From Komagataeibacter xylinus NBRC 15237 (GTDB lineage: Bacteria; Pseudomonadota; Alphaproteobacteria; Acetobacterales; Acetobacteraceae), in assembly GCF_001571345.1 (NCBI RefSeq), contig NZ_BCTP01000027.1:1-40090 (forward strand): 40,090 bases of DNA. The letters are read 5' to 3'. A program made the position numbers and the translations under genes. The notes under the pieces are model-generated. The model worked only from the letters and a program-made list of their open reading frames with translations, was not told the DNA's origin and did no database searches. How positions within the stretch are numbered: the first letter of the stretch is position 1; every line of letters begins with the position of its first letter. Of this stretch, positions 24,479-32,649 are shown piece after piece.

Positions 24479-24552
24479 GGAACCTCGGGGGCGCGGAAGG
24501 AATCCGCGCACTTAATACGAACCGAGGTGAGGCGTAAACCACAGCCATGCGC

Positions 24553-25245
24553 TCAGGCAGGCCCTTCCCCTGCCGAGGCAAAGGCATAGGCGCCGCCCCT
24601 GAGCAACGCGCGCTGATAGGCAGGCCGTGCATGGATGCGCCGCAAAAAGGCCCCAACATGCGGCCTGCCCGGCAGCGCCCCCGCACGGGCGGCAGCAGCT
24701 TCAAGCGGAAAGCTCATCTGGATATCGGCTGCGGTGAAATCCTTGCCCGTGAACCATTCGCGCTGGCTTAGCGACTGCTCCCAGTAATCCATGTGCAGTT
24801 TAAGCTGCGGGTTGATGAGGCGTGACTGCACCCCGCCCGCGATCAGGCTGGCCACGGGGCGGATGATGAAGGGCACGCGCGTGGGCAGCAGGCCGAACAC
24901 CAGCTTGAGCAGCAGCGGCGGCATGGCCGAGCCTTCGGCATAATGCAGCCAGTACAGGAACTGCACATGCGCGGGCGTGCCGCGTTCGGGCTGCAGGCGG
25001 CCATTGCCGTAGCGCTCGACGAGGTATTCGATAATGGCCCCGCTTTCCGCAAGCGTTACGTCGCCCTCGGTATCGGTGATGATCGGGGCCTTGCCCAGCG
25101 GGTGGATCCTGCGCAGGCTTTTCGGAGCCTGCATGGTTTTGGGGTCGCGTTTGTAAAAGCGGATCTCGTAGGGCAGTTCGAGTTCCTCAAGCAGCCACAG
25201 GATGCGCTGCGAACGCGAATTGTCGAGATGATGCACGGTAATCAT
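24553..25245 (-). CDS. Glutathione S-transferase family protein
   Basis: This 230-residue GST-like protein has an N-terminal thioredoxin-fold domain (ITVHHLDNSRSQRILWLLEELELPYEI, then the cis-Pro segment KAPIITDTEG and ESGAIIEYLVERYG) and a helical C-terminal domain (FTAADIQMSF). Such proteins conjugate or reduce with glutathione, or isomerise. The Ser in NSRSQR is the likely glutathione-activating residue. The start at 25245 has GGAAGG upstream; a start 15 codons earlier adds unconserved residues. It lies 74 bases upstream of the ABC-F gene on the same strand, which may indicate co-transcription. Confidence 0.88.
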   Translation of the reverse strand: MITVHHLDNSRSQRILWLLEELELPYEIRFYKRDPKTMQAPKSLRRIHPLGKAPIITDTEGDVTLAESGAIIEYLVERYGNGRLQPERGTPAHVQFLYWLHYAEGSAMPPLLLKLVFGLLPTRVPFIIRPVASLIAGGVQSRLINPQLKLHMDYWEQSLSQREWFTGKDFTAADIQMSFPLEAAAARAGALPGRPHVGAFLRRIHARPAYQRALLRGGAYAFASAGEGPA

Positions 25246-25374
25246 GGCGGCGGACCTTCCGGGGCAAAACAATGGACCCGCCTGCGGCACGCGCGCTGCG
25301 GATACAGGCGGTTAAGGGCATGGCCGTGTGTTTGGTTCCGCCTGATCTGCCGCCGCACGCCGGATCGCTACAGG

Positions 25375-25470
25375 AAAAGTAAAAAGTTTTTGGGTGCCGC
25401 CTTTTTTCAAAAAGGCGGCGTTTTTTGAAGCTTTTTGAAAAAGGCTTCACCAAAAACTTCTTTATTTTAT
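25375..25470 (+). repeat. Dispersed foldback repeat, copy C (best copy)
   Basis: Outer arms AAGTTTTTGG (25384-25393) and CCAAAAACTT (25450-25459) pair perfectly and enclose two hairpins. Hairpin 1 is GCCGCCTTTTT/AAAAAGGCGGC (25396-25406 with 25409-25419). Hairpin 2 has GAAGC/GCTTC arms (25427-25431 with 25444-25448) and A/T-rich inner pairing. The whole folds as a three-way junction on either strand. It lies between flavohemoglobin and GST genes. Confidence 0.88.
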
Positions 25471-25502
25471 AAAGACTTTCTCCAAAAATAACCTCTCCGT
25501 GC

Positions 25503-26705
25503 TCATAGTGCCGGATCGGCTGCCGGGCCAAAGAATTCGTAGCGTATCTGCGCAGGCGGCACGCCCGCATCCTTCAGCGCGCCGACCATGTCGCGCATGA
25601 AGCCATCAGGACCGCAGATGTAATAGGTCGCCCTCGGGTCCACCCGGCCCTGTAGCCAGGCGGGCGTGATGCGTCCTTCATGGCAGGCCACCCCCGGCAC
25701 GGGCATATCAGCCTGCGGGGCCTGCCGGGTGTAGAACAGATCCGCCTGCACCTGCCCGCTCCGTGCCAGGGCGCGAATGCCCTGGCCAAAGGCTTCCGTG
25801 CGCGGGGTGCGGGTGGTGTGGATGTAATGAATGGGGGAATGCGCGTTGCTGCCCGTCAGTTGCGCCAGCATGGACATGAAGGGGGTCAGCCCCACCCCTG
25901 CGCTCAGGAACACGATGGGGCCGGTGGCGGGCGTGAGCGTGAACGCACCGGCAGGAGCGGAAACCTGCAACACGGTGCCTTCGCGCGCGCTGTCATGCAG
26001 CCAGTCCGACACCACACCACCGTCGATGCGGCGCACGCTGATGCGGTAGCCCTGCGCGGAAGGCGCTGAGGAGATGCTGTAATTACGCCGTTCACTGCCA
26101 TGCCCCGGCACATCAAGCCGGAAGCTGAGATACTGCCCCGGCGCATGCTGCATCACCGGGCCACCATCCTCAGGCACCAGTTCAAAGGAGGTCACGCTCT
26201 CGCTCTCGGCCTTACGGGCCTGCACGCGGAAAGGCCGCCACCCGACCCAGCCGCCGGACGCTGCCGCGTGGGCCGCGTAGATCTGTTTTTCCCGCCCGAT
26301 CAGGATATCGGCCAGGAACCAGTAGGCCTTGCCCCATGCATCCAGAATTTCAGGCGTTGCCGCGTCACCCAGCACCTGGGCAATCGCGCCAAGCAGGGCC
26401 TCGGCCACATACGGGTAGTGTTCGGGCTCGATGTTCAGGCCCACATGCTTTTCAGCAATGCGTTCGACAGCCCCCGCTATGGCGCCAAGGTTATCGATGT
26501 TGCGGGCATAGGCCAGCACCGCCAGGGCCAGTGCCATGGGCTGCGCGCCATCTTCCTGATGCGAGAGGTTGAACAGGTCGCGGATGGCCGGATTGGCCAG
26601 CAGGCGGCGATACATTTCGGTCGTGATCGCCAGGCCATGGGCTTCAAGTGCGGGTACGCAGGCCTTGATGATGCTGCGGGTTATGTCATCGAGCGGCGGC
26701 GCCAT
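25503..26705 (-). CDS. hmp: Flavohemoglobin (nitric oxide dioxygenase)
   Basis: This 400-residue flavohemoprotein converts NO and O2 to nitrate using NAD(P)H. The globin domain (residues 1 to about 140) has the proximal-His segment EKHVGLNIEPEHY. The FAD domain has RRNYSISSAP, and the NAD(P) domain has SAGVGLTPFMSM and ICGPDGFMRDM. Length matches E. coli Hmp (396). Start 26705 is preferred: GGAGG lies five bases upstream, and the earlier in-frame ATG at 26717 would fall within two bases of the operator. An NsrR-type box directly upstream and an NsrR-like regulator in the window (7580) suggest NO-induced expression. Confidence 0.95.
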   Translation of the reverse strand: MAPPLDDITRSIIKACVPALEAHGLAITTEMYRRLLANPAIRDLFNLSHQEDGAQPMALALAVLAYARNIDNLGAIAGAVERIAEKHVGLNIEPEHYPYVAEALLGAIAQVLGDAATPEILDAWGKAYWFLADILIGREKQIYAAHAAASGGWVGWRPFRVQARKAESESVTSFELVPEDGGPVMQHAPGQYLSFRLDVPGHGSERRNYSISSAPSAQGYRISVRRIDGGVVSDWLHDSAREGTVLQVSAPAGAFTLTPATGPIVFLSAGVGLTPFMSMLAQLTGSNAHSPIHYIHTTRTPRTEAFGQGIRALARSGQVQADLFYTRQAPQADMPVPGVACHEGRITPAWLQGRVDPRATYYICGPDGFMRDMVGALKDAGVPPAQIRYEFFGPAADPAL

Positions 26706-26718
26706 TCTGGCCTCCATT

Positions 26719-26741
26719 AAGGTGTATTTAATTGAAACCTT
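26719..26741. promoter_or_regulatory. Putative NsrR-binding site upstream of hmp
   Basis: The 23-base near-palindrome has half-sites AAGGTGTATTT and TTGAAACCTT around AA. It agrees with the E. coli NsrR consensus (two AAGATGYATTT-type half-sites) at about 18 of 23 positions. It overlaps the promoter/leader of flavohemoglobin, the classical NsrR target. Confidence 0.65.
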
Positions 26742-26845
26742 TTATGGCCTGCCAAAAAGATGTCAATAGAACATACCTTTATCGCGCCCCTGCCCGCGCA
26801 TGCCTGCCCCGCATCGGCAGGACGGCGCGGGTGGAAAGACTAAAA

Positions 26846-26874
26846 TTGACAGTGATAATAAGTCGCAATATTTT
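26846..26874 (+). promoter_or_regulatory. Promoter with embedded Fur box before the cupredoxin/FTR1 pair
   Basis: TTGACA (26846-26851) and TATTTT (26869-26874) are 17 bases apart. The spacer holds AGTGATAATAAGTCGCAAT (26851-26869), closely related to the box before bfd. A Fur dimer here would cover the whole promoter. The start codon is at 26901. Confidence 0.72.
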
Positions 26875-26900
26875 GCCGTCATTCCACGCGGAGTCTGTTC

Positions 26901-27242
26901 ATGCGTTACGCGACCATCCTGTCCTGCCTCGGGCTTGCGGCCCTTCTGTCCGCCCCACCGGCATGGGCGCAGGACCCCGTGCACCTGGTGGTCAAGGACC
27001 ATCATTTCAGCCCGGACCATTTTACGGTGCCTGCTGGCACGCGCTTTCTCATCATGCTGGACAACCAGGATGACACGACGGACGAATTCGAAAGCTACGA
27101 CCTGAAATTCGAGAAGATCGTGGTGCCGGGCACCACCATTACGGTCCATGCCGGGCCGCTGCATCCCGGCACCTACAAATTCTTCGATGACTACCACCCC
27201 GACCAGGCAACGGGCACCGTTACCGTAACGCAGGAGCCCTGA
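26901..27242 (+). CDS. Periplasmic cupredoxin (FtrB-like) paired with iron permease
   Basis: This 113-residue protein has a signal peptide (about residues 1-23, AWA) and a single cupredoxin-like domain (VHLVVKDHHFSPDHFTVPAGT to GTVTVTQEP) with EFESYDLKFEK and FDDYHP segments seen in proteins encoded next to FTR1 permeases. In FtrABCD-type systems the cupredoxin FtrB is thought to oxidise Fe2+ and hand Fe3+ to the permease. There is no Cys type-1 copper ligand, so it is not a classical electron-transfer blue copper protein. It ends two bases before the permease ATG, so the two are one operon under the Fur-box promoter. Confidence 0.85.
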   Translation: MRYATILSCLGLAALLSAPPAWAQDPVHLVVKDHHFSPDHFTVPAGTRFLIMLDNQDDTTDEFESYDLKFEKIVVPGTTITVHAGPLHPGTYKFFDDYHPDQATGTVTVTQEP

Positions 27243-27244
27243 GC

Positions 27245-28060
27245 ATGCTGGGAAGTCTGCTGATTGTTTTCCGTGAGGTCATGGAAGCGGGCCTGATCAT
27301 TGGCATCGTGCTGGCGGCAACGCAGGGCATAGCGGGAAGGGGGCGCTGGGTGGCGGGCGGCATTGCAGCCGGCGTGGCGGGGGCCGCGGTGGTGGCGGTG
27401 TTTGCGGGCAGCCTCTCGGCGGCGCTGTCAGGCAACGGGCAGGATGTGTTCTCGGCCACCATCCTGTGCATCGCGGTGCTCATGCTGGGCTGGCACAATA
27501 TCTGGATGACCCGGCACGGGCGCGAGATGGCGGGCGACATGAAGGCGCTGGGCACGCAGGTGGCAACCGGCCAGCGCTCGCTTGCGGCCATGGCCGTGGT
27601 GGTGGCCGTGGCGGTGCTGCGCGAGGGGGTGGAGGTGGTGCTGTTCCTGTACGGCATCGCGGTCTCCACCCATTCCGGCCCGGTGCCCATGCTGGTGGGC
27701 GGGCTGCTGGGCATTGTGGCGGGCGGCGGCATATCGTGGCTGCTATATCGCGGGCTGATCGTCATTCCGCTGCACCGGCTGTTTGCCGTGACCGGCCTGC
27801 TCATTGCCCTGCTGGCCGCTGGCATGGCCAGCCAGGCCGCAGCCCTGCTGGCGGGCGATGATATCGTGCCCGCCCTGGGCTATGAGGTGTGGGATACGTC
27901 GTGGCTGCTGTCTGATGGCAGCATGGTGGGGCGGGCCGCCAAGGCGCTGGTGGGCTATTCCGACCGGCCCATGGGCATCCAGCTCGTGGCCTGGGGGGCT
28001 ACGCTGGCGGTGATGCTGATCGCGACCCGAATGGTGCGCAGGCGGCCTGTCACCAAATAG
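27245..28060 (+). CDS. FTR1-family iron permease
   Basis: This 271-residue inner-membrane protein has seven hydrophobic segments and two copies of the FTR1 REXXE iron-binding motif: REVME at residues 10-14 and REGVE at residues 126-130. It takes up iron (probably Fe3+ after oxidation by a partner protein). It is like EfeU/FtrC of bacteria and Ftr1 of yeast. The only co-transcribed partner is the cupredoxin. No EfeO/EfeB, P19-like FtrA or FtrD gene is present, so this is a minimal two-gene version, unless the multicopper oxidase encoded 0.6 kb downstream helps as ferroxidase. Confidence 0.92.
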   Translation: MLGSLLIVFREVMEAGLIIGIVLAATQGIAGRGRWVAGGIAAGVAGAAVVAVFAGSLSAALSGNGQDVFSATILCIAVLMLGWHNIWMTRHGREMAGDMKALGTQVATGQRSLAAMAVVVAVAVLREGVEVVLFLYGIAVSTHSGPVPMLVGGLLGIVAGGGISWLLYRGLIVIPLHRLFAVTGLLIALLAAGMASQAAALLAGDDIVPALGYEVWDTSWLLSDGSMVGRAAKALVGYSDRPMGIQLVAWGATLAVMLIATRMVRRRPVTK

Positions 28061-28117
28061 GGTGCCTCCTTTAGTTTGATACAGCCTCGGGCAGGCGGGC
28101 ATAAAAAGCTTTCCTTC

Positions 28118-28137
28118 ATGCCCCCCATGGGTATTAT
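28118..28137 (+). promoter_or_regulatory. CsoR-type operator and -10 of the CopL/MCO/CopB operon
   Basis: ATGCCCCCCATGGGTAT (28118-28134) shares the AT-CCCCC and GG-TAT ends with the copper ATPase box and runs directly into TATTAT (28132-28137), a -10 candidate. This is the same overlap as at 22814-22833. The -35 (around 28109-28114) is weak. Confidence 0.6.
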
Positions 28138-28179
28138 GAGCAATAGTTTGCAACGCTTCGTGGCGGATGGGAGTGCGGA

Positions 28180-28569
28180 ATGTTCAGGGCATGGGGCCGG
28201 ACATGGGTTGGCCTGCTGGTCTGGCTGCTGATGCAGGCGGGGCTGCTTGTTGGCGCTGTTCCCACACCTGCTGCCCATGCCCATACACTGGCCACGGCCT
28301 GCGCCATGACCCCTGACTGCATGACCCCCGCCCATGCCCTGCACATGGCCCGCATGCATCATGCCCGCAACAATCCAGCACCTCCCGGCCAGACCCCGTG
28401 CTGCCATGTGCATGCGGGCCTGTCGGACATGCCTGCGCCGCCAGTGCCCGAGCGCCTGAGCGGCCTGTCCGCCGAGGGAACGCGTGCTTTCATCGCCACC
28501 CGGCAGGCTCCGGCGCCGGGCGGCGACTGGCTGCCCCCCCTGCGACCACCCAAAATCCGGAACATCTGA
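28180..28569 (+). CDS. CopL-like His/Met/Cys-rich copper resistance protein
   Basis: This 129-residue protein has an N-terminal signal or membrane segment (about residues 10-32) and a metal-ligand-rich middle: Cys41, Cys47, CysCys74-75, a cluster of His and Met between residues 52 and 61, and His76 and His78. The tail is proline-rich. Size, composition and position directly before copA (multicopper oxidase) and copB match CopL of the Xanthomonas copLAB operon, but the sequence itself is too low in complexity to prove homology. GGGAG precedes the start. A copper-binding periplasmic or leader-type regulatory role is likely. Confidence 0.65.
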   Translation: MFRAWGRTWVGLLVWLLMQAGLLVGAVPTPAAHAHTLATACAMTPDCMTPAHALHMARMHHARNNPAPPGQTPCCHVHAGLSDMPAPPVPERLSGLSAEGTRAFIATRQAPAPGGDWLPPLRPPKIRNI

Positions 28570-28652
28570 ACACGTCACCGCGCCTCACGCGCCTGCCCTG
28601 CCTTGCGCCGGGCGGGTTCTGACCGACCTGTTTCCTTACCGGATTTTTTTTC

Positions 28653-30554
28653 ATGTTGATTCCGTCTCGCAACCGGGGCGGCCTGAGCCGTCGCCGTTTT
28701 GTAACGGGGCTGGGCGCAGGGGCGGTCATGGCCGCCCTGCCCCGCCCGCTGCAGGCCCACACGCCCACCGCAGGCCAGATTCCCCCCATGGCCCGCGCGC
28801 GCTGGAACCTGCGCGTGGGCCGCTCCCGTATTGAAATCGACCACAAGATGCTGCACGCGCCCTGCATCGGCGGGGACGTGCCCGGCCCCATCCTGCGCTG
28901 GCGGCAGGGGGATACGGTGAGCATCAACGTCACCAACACGCTGGCCGATGAAGACACCTCCATCCACTGGCACGGCCTGCGCCTGCCCGCCAGCATGGAT
29001 GGCGTGCCGGGACTGAGCTTTGCCGGTATCGCCCCCGGCCAGACCTTTACCTACCGCTTTCCCATAACCCAGAGCGGCACGTACTGGTACCACAGCCATT
29101 CCGGCATGCAGGAGGCACAGGGGCTGTATGGCGCGATCGTCATTGACCCGCCCGTGCCCGACCCGCAGCCCTGCGCGCGTGACTACGTTATCCTGCTGTC
29201 TGAATGGAGTGATGTCTCGCCCATGGACATGCTGAGCAACCTCAAGATGCAGGATGACTACTATGTCTTCCGCCAGCGCACGCTGGCCTCCTTCCCGCGT
29301 GAGGCCAGGGCCGCGGGCAGCCCGCTTGCAGCCCTGAAGGACCGGCTGGCCTGGTCGCGCATGCGCATGGCCGCAACCGACATCGCCGACGTCACGGGCG
29401 TGATCTATACCTACCTGCTCAACGGCCATGCGCCTGACATGAACTGGAACGCCCTCTTCACCCCCGGCGAGCGGGTGCGGCTGCGCTTCATCAATGGTGC
29501 CTCGATGACCTTTTTCGATATCCGCATACCGGGGCTGGAAATGCTGGTGGTGGCAGCCGATGGCAACGCGGTCGAACCCGTGCCGGTGGATGAATTCCGC
29601 ATTGGCGTGGCCGAGACCTATGACGTGATCGTCCAGCCAAGGGAGGCGCGCGCCTACACCCTGTTTGCCCAAAGCGAGGACCGCACCGGCTACGCCCGCG
29701 GCACGCTGGCCCCGCAACCGGGCATGAGCGGCCCCATTCCACCCATGGACCCGCGCCCGGTGCGCAGCATGGTCGATATGGGCATGGGCGACATGAAACC
29801 CGGCAGCAGCATGAAAGGCATGGCCATGCCGGACCATGCACCCGGCATGCAGGCATCGCACGGACACAGCCACCTTATGCCGCACCACGAAGGCCGCATG
29901 ATGGAGGGCATGGACATGACGGACATGCAGCCATCGCCTCCGGAACCATCCGGGCACGGCATGTCCATGCCTGAACACCACATGGATAAACCCACGCACC
30001 ACAAGCCTACCACCGACACGGCATCCATCATCGAAGTGGACGACCCCGGGCCGCCACCCCTGAATGTAGAAAACCAGAACATCGCCCGCATGCCCACCGA
30101 CCGCCTGGGCAGCCCCGGCGATGGGCTGGAGCATAATGGCCGCCGCGTGCTGAACTACAGCCAGTTGCGCGCCACCCGGCCGGGCAGCGACCCAAGGCCG
30201 CCCACGCGCGAGATCATCATGCACCTCACGGGCAACATGGAGCGCTATATCTGGGGATTCAACGGGCGCAAGTTTTCCGAATCAGGGCCGATCCGGCTCC
30301 GGCGCAACGAACGCGTGCGCTTCACCCTCATCAACGACACGATGATGGAGCACCCCATTCACCTGCACGGAATGTGGAGCGAACTTGAAAACGGTCAGGG
30401 CGCCTACCGCCCCTACAAGCACACCCTCATCTCGCAGCCCGGCTCGAAGCTGAGCTACCTTGTCACGGCAGATGCGCCGGGGATGTGGGCCTATCACTGC
30501 CACCTCATGCTGCATATGGAAACGGGCATGTTCCGCACGGTGATCGTGGAATGA
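28653..30554 (+). CDS. pcoA: Multicopper oxidase, CopA/PcoA-type copper resistance protein
   Basis: This 633-residue periplasmic multicopper oxidase has a Tat signal (LSRRRFVTGLGAGAVMA). Copper-ligand motifs are HWHG, HSHSG, HPIHLHGMW and HCHLMLHMETGM (type 1 site with axial Met). A Met/His-rich insertion (about residues 370-450, repeats such as MGMGDM, HGHSH, MEGMDM) can bind extra Cu(I). It oxidises Cu(I) to the less toxic Cu(II); some family members also oxidise Fe(II). It overlaps copB by four bases and follows the CopL-like gene. The name copA is also used for the ATPase, so pcoA is used here. The adjacent FTR1 pair raises a possible second role as ferroxidase. Confidence 0.93.
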   Translation: MLIPSRNRGGLSRRRFVTGLGAGAVMAALPRPLQAHTPTAGQIPPMARARWNLRVGRSRIEIDHKMLHAPCIGGDVPGPILRWRQGDTVSINVTNTLADEDTSIHWHGLRLPASMDGVPGLSFAGIAPGQTFTYRFPITQSGTYWYHSHSGMQEAQGLYGAIVIDPPVPDPQPCARDYVILLSEWSDVSPMDMLSNLKMQDDYYVFRQRTLASFPREARAAGSPLAALKDRLAWSRMRMAATDIADVTGVIYTYLLNGHAPDMNWNALFTPGERVRLRFINGASMTFFDIRIPGLEMLVVAADGNAVEPVPVDEFRIGVAETYDVIVQPREARAYTLFAQSEDRTGYARGTLAPQPGMSGPIPPMDPRPVRSMVDMGMGDMKPGSSMKGMAMPDHAPGMQASHGHSHLMPHHEGRMMEGMDMTDMQPSPPEPSGHGMSMPEHHMDKPTHHKPTTDTASIIEVDDPGPPPLNVENQNIARMPTDRLGSPGDGLEHNGRRVLNYSQLRATRPGSDPRPPTREIIMHLTGNMERYIWGFNGRKFSESGPIRLRRNERVRFTLINDTMMEHPIHLHGMWSELENGQGAYRPYKHTLISQPGSKLSYLVTADAPGMWAYHCHLMLHMETGMFRTVIVE

Positions 30555-31396
30555 GGCGCGCGCTCCCTGCTGCAGCCCTGCTGCTACTGGCCACGGCCCT
30601 GCCCGCGCAGGCCCAGAGCCAGGCCCATAGCCAGGCCATAACCACGGCCCGGAAAACCACGACAGCAACCCTGCGCAAGCCCCCGCCAAGGGCCGCCTAT
30701 CACGCCGCCGATGCGCCCACCAACGCGCCCGTGGCCTATGTGGGCGGCATGAAGCCGGTCATGGACCAGGGGCGCTACCTTCATGGCATTCTCGATGAAC
30801 TTGAAGGACGTTACGCGCCCGGCGGCACGGATTTCCGCTGGGATGGCGAAGCCTGGTACGGCGGCGATTACAACAGGCTGTGGCTCAAGTCGGAGGGCAC
30901 GCTGGAGCATGGCCGCCTGCATGATGGCGACCACGAACTGCTTTACAGCCGCGCGGTCTCGCCCTACTGGAACGTGCAGGCCGGTGTCCGCGCCGATATT
31001 GATGATGGCCCTACCCGCACATGGGGCGCGCTGGGCGTGCAGGGGCTGGCGCTGTACCAGTTCGAGTTCCAGGCCACCGCCTATGTCAGCGACCGGGGGC
31101 GCTTTGCCTCCCGCATCGAGGGGTCATACGATTTCCTGCTCACCAACCGGCTTATCTTGCAGCCACAGGCGGAGTTCAATCTCTATACCAAGTCCGACCC
31201 CGCGCGGCAGGTGGGGGCCGGGCTTTCGGATGTCGATGCGGGGCTGCGCCTGCGCTACGAGATCTGGCGCAAATTCGCGCCTTATGTGGCCGTGTCCTAT
31301 GCGGGGTACCTGACACAGGCGCGCCGCATCGTGCATGACCAGCAGGGCGAGAGCGGCGCGCTGCGCCTTACCTTTGGCGTGCGAAGCTGGTTCTGA
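30551..31396 (+). CDS. pcoB: Outer membrane copper resistance protein CopB/PcoB
   Basis: This 281-residue protein has a signal peptide (to about residue 22, AQA), a low-complexity Ala/Thr/Gln linker and a CopB-type beta-barrel (DQGRYLHGILDELEGRYAPGGTDFRWDGEAWYGGDYNRLWLKSEG onwards), ending in Phe. CopB is thought to sequester or gate copper at the outer membrane. Its ATG overlaps the MCO stop (ATGA), so the two are coupled. The Met/His-rich N-terminal repeats seen in Pseudomonas CopB are missing. The gene ends at repeat copy D. Confidence 0.92.
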   Translation: MRRALPAAALLLLATALPAQAQSQAHSQAITTARKTTTATLRKPPPRAAYHAADAPTNAPVAYVGGMKPVMDQGRYLHGILDELEGRYAPGGTDFRWDGEAWYGGDYNRLWLKSEGTLEHGRLHDGDHELLYSRAVSPYWNVQAGVRADIDDGPTRTWGALGVQGLALYQFEFQATAYVSDRGRFASRIEGSYDFLLTNRLILQPQAEFNLYTKSDPARQVGAGLSDVDAGLRLRYEIWRKFAPYVAVSYAGYLTQARRIVHDQQGESGALRLTFGVRSWF

Positions 31397-31426
31397 GGCT
31401 GCCTCAACGATGGCAGTCATGGCAGG

Positions 31427-31480
31427 AAAGCTTCAGGAAACACCGCCTTTTTGAAAAAGGGGGCACCCAAAACTTTTACT
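31427..31480 (-). repeat. Dispersed foldback repeat, copy D (partial, inverted)
   Basis: On the minus strand this matches the AAGTTTT...GGGTGCC arm and hairpin 1 of copy C and ends in the middle of hairpin 2 (AAAGCTTC). It lies between the convergent ends of copB and the epimerase gene. Confidence 0.75.
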
Positions 31481-31501
31481 CTTTATCATGCCTGCCAGCG
31501 C

Positions 31502-32509
31502 TCAGGCGCTGGCAGGCATGCCGTAATACTCACGGTACCACGCCACAAAGGCGTCCACCCCGGCCTGCACGGAGGTCGTGGGGCGAAAACCGGTCAGTTC
31601 CTGCAGGGCCGTGCAGTCCGCCCAGGTGCGCGGCACGTCACCGGGCTGCATGGGCAGGTAATGGCACACGCATCTGCGCCCCAGCGCCGTCTCGATCGCC
31701 TTGATGAACGCCATGAGGCTGACCGGCTCGCCATTGCCGATATTGACCACCCGGTAAGGGGCCACGGGGCTGGCGCCGCAATCGCTTTCCCCCGGTGTGG
31801 GCGCGGGGCGGGCTGCCAGCCGGTGGATCGCCTCGACGATATCGTCGATATAGGTAAAGTCCCGCTCCATGTCGCCATTGTTGTAAACATCGATCGCGCC
31901 GCCCGCGAGCGTGCTGGCGGTGAATTTGAACAGCGCCATGTCAGGCCGCCCCCACGGCCCGTACACCGTAAAGAAGCGGAAGGCCGTTATGGGCAGGTTC
32001 CACAGATGGGCATAGGAATGCGCCAGATCCTCGGTTGCCTTCTTGGTCGCGGCATAGAGGCTGAGCGGATGGTCGCAGCGCTGGTCCTCGGCGAAGGGAA
32101 TGGCCGCGTTGGCCCCATAGACGGATGATGTCGAGGCAATCATGAGGTGTGGCGTGCCACAGCGCCGGGCCTGCTCGAGCACGTTATAGGTGCCCACGAT
32201 GTTGGCGCTGACATATGAGCCCGGATTTTCCATCCCGTAGCGCACCCCTGCCTGGGCCGCGAGGTGAATGACCCGCTCCGGCCTGCACTGCTCAAAGACA
32301 TCGTGCAGGGCCTGCGCATCCTCGAGCATGAATTCATGGCAGGTGAAACCCGCCTCCCTGCGCAACAGGGCGTGGCGCGCATGCTTGAGCGTGACATCGT
32401 AATAGGGGGTCATGCCATCAATGCCGGTCACCTCGTGGCCTTCGCGCAGCAGGCGCCGGGCCACATGAAAACCGATGAACCCGGCGGTGCCAGTAACAAG
32501 AATACGCAT
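31502..32509 (-). CDS. NAD-dependent sugar epimerase, UDP-glucuronate 4-epimerase type
   Basis: This 335-residue extended SDR protein has an N-terminal GTAGFIGFHVA nucleotide-binding motif, SSVYG and the catalytic YAATKK pair. Features such as MTPYYDVTLKHARHALL and PWGRPDMALFKF are typical of UDP-glucuronate 4-epimerases, which make UDP-galacturonate for capsule, LPS or exopolysaccharide. UDP-glucose 4-epimerase is less likely. Start 32509 (MRILVTG) has GGAG six bases upstream; a GTG at 32521 and an ATG at 32512 are also in frame. No other polysaccharide genes adjoin it. Confidence 0.87.
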   Translation of the reverse strand: MRILVTGTAGFIGFHVARRLLREGHEVTGIDGMTPYYDVTLKHARHALLRREAGFTCHEFMLEDAQALHDVFEQCRPERVIHLAAQAGVRYGMENPGSYVSANIVGTYNVLEQARRCGTPHLMIASTSSVYGANAAIPFAEDQRCDHPLSLYAATKKATEDLAHSYAHLWNLPITAFRFFTVYGPWGRPDMALFKFTASTLAGGAIDVYNNGDMERDFTYIDDIVEAIHRLAARPAPTPGESDCGASPVAPYRVVNIGNGEPVSLMAFIKAIETALGRRCVCHYLPMQPGDVPRTWADCTALQELTGFRPTTSVQAGVDAFVAWYREYYGMPASA

Positions 32510-32649
32510 CATGAACTCCACAAACCCGCAGCCGCCCGTGCCCCGGCCAGTATGTGCGGTCTTAGCGTGACAGGACGGGATTGGTGAGTCCTGTTATCGG
32601 GACGCACCCGGTGCATAAACACATGCGCCGCCCCGCGCCATGCCCGGCT

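Noticed and set aside
28575-30224. 549-codon minus-strand frame opposite the multicopper oxidase
   Set aside because: His/Gly/Arg-rich shadow of the oxidase; no signal or motif of its own.
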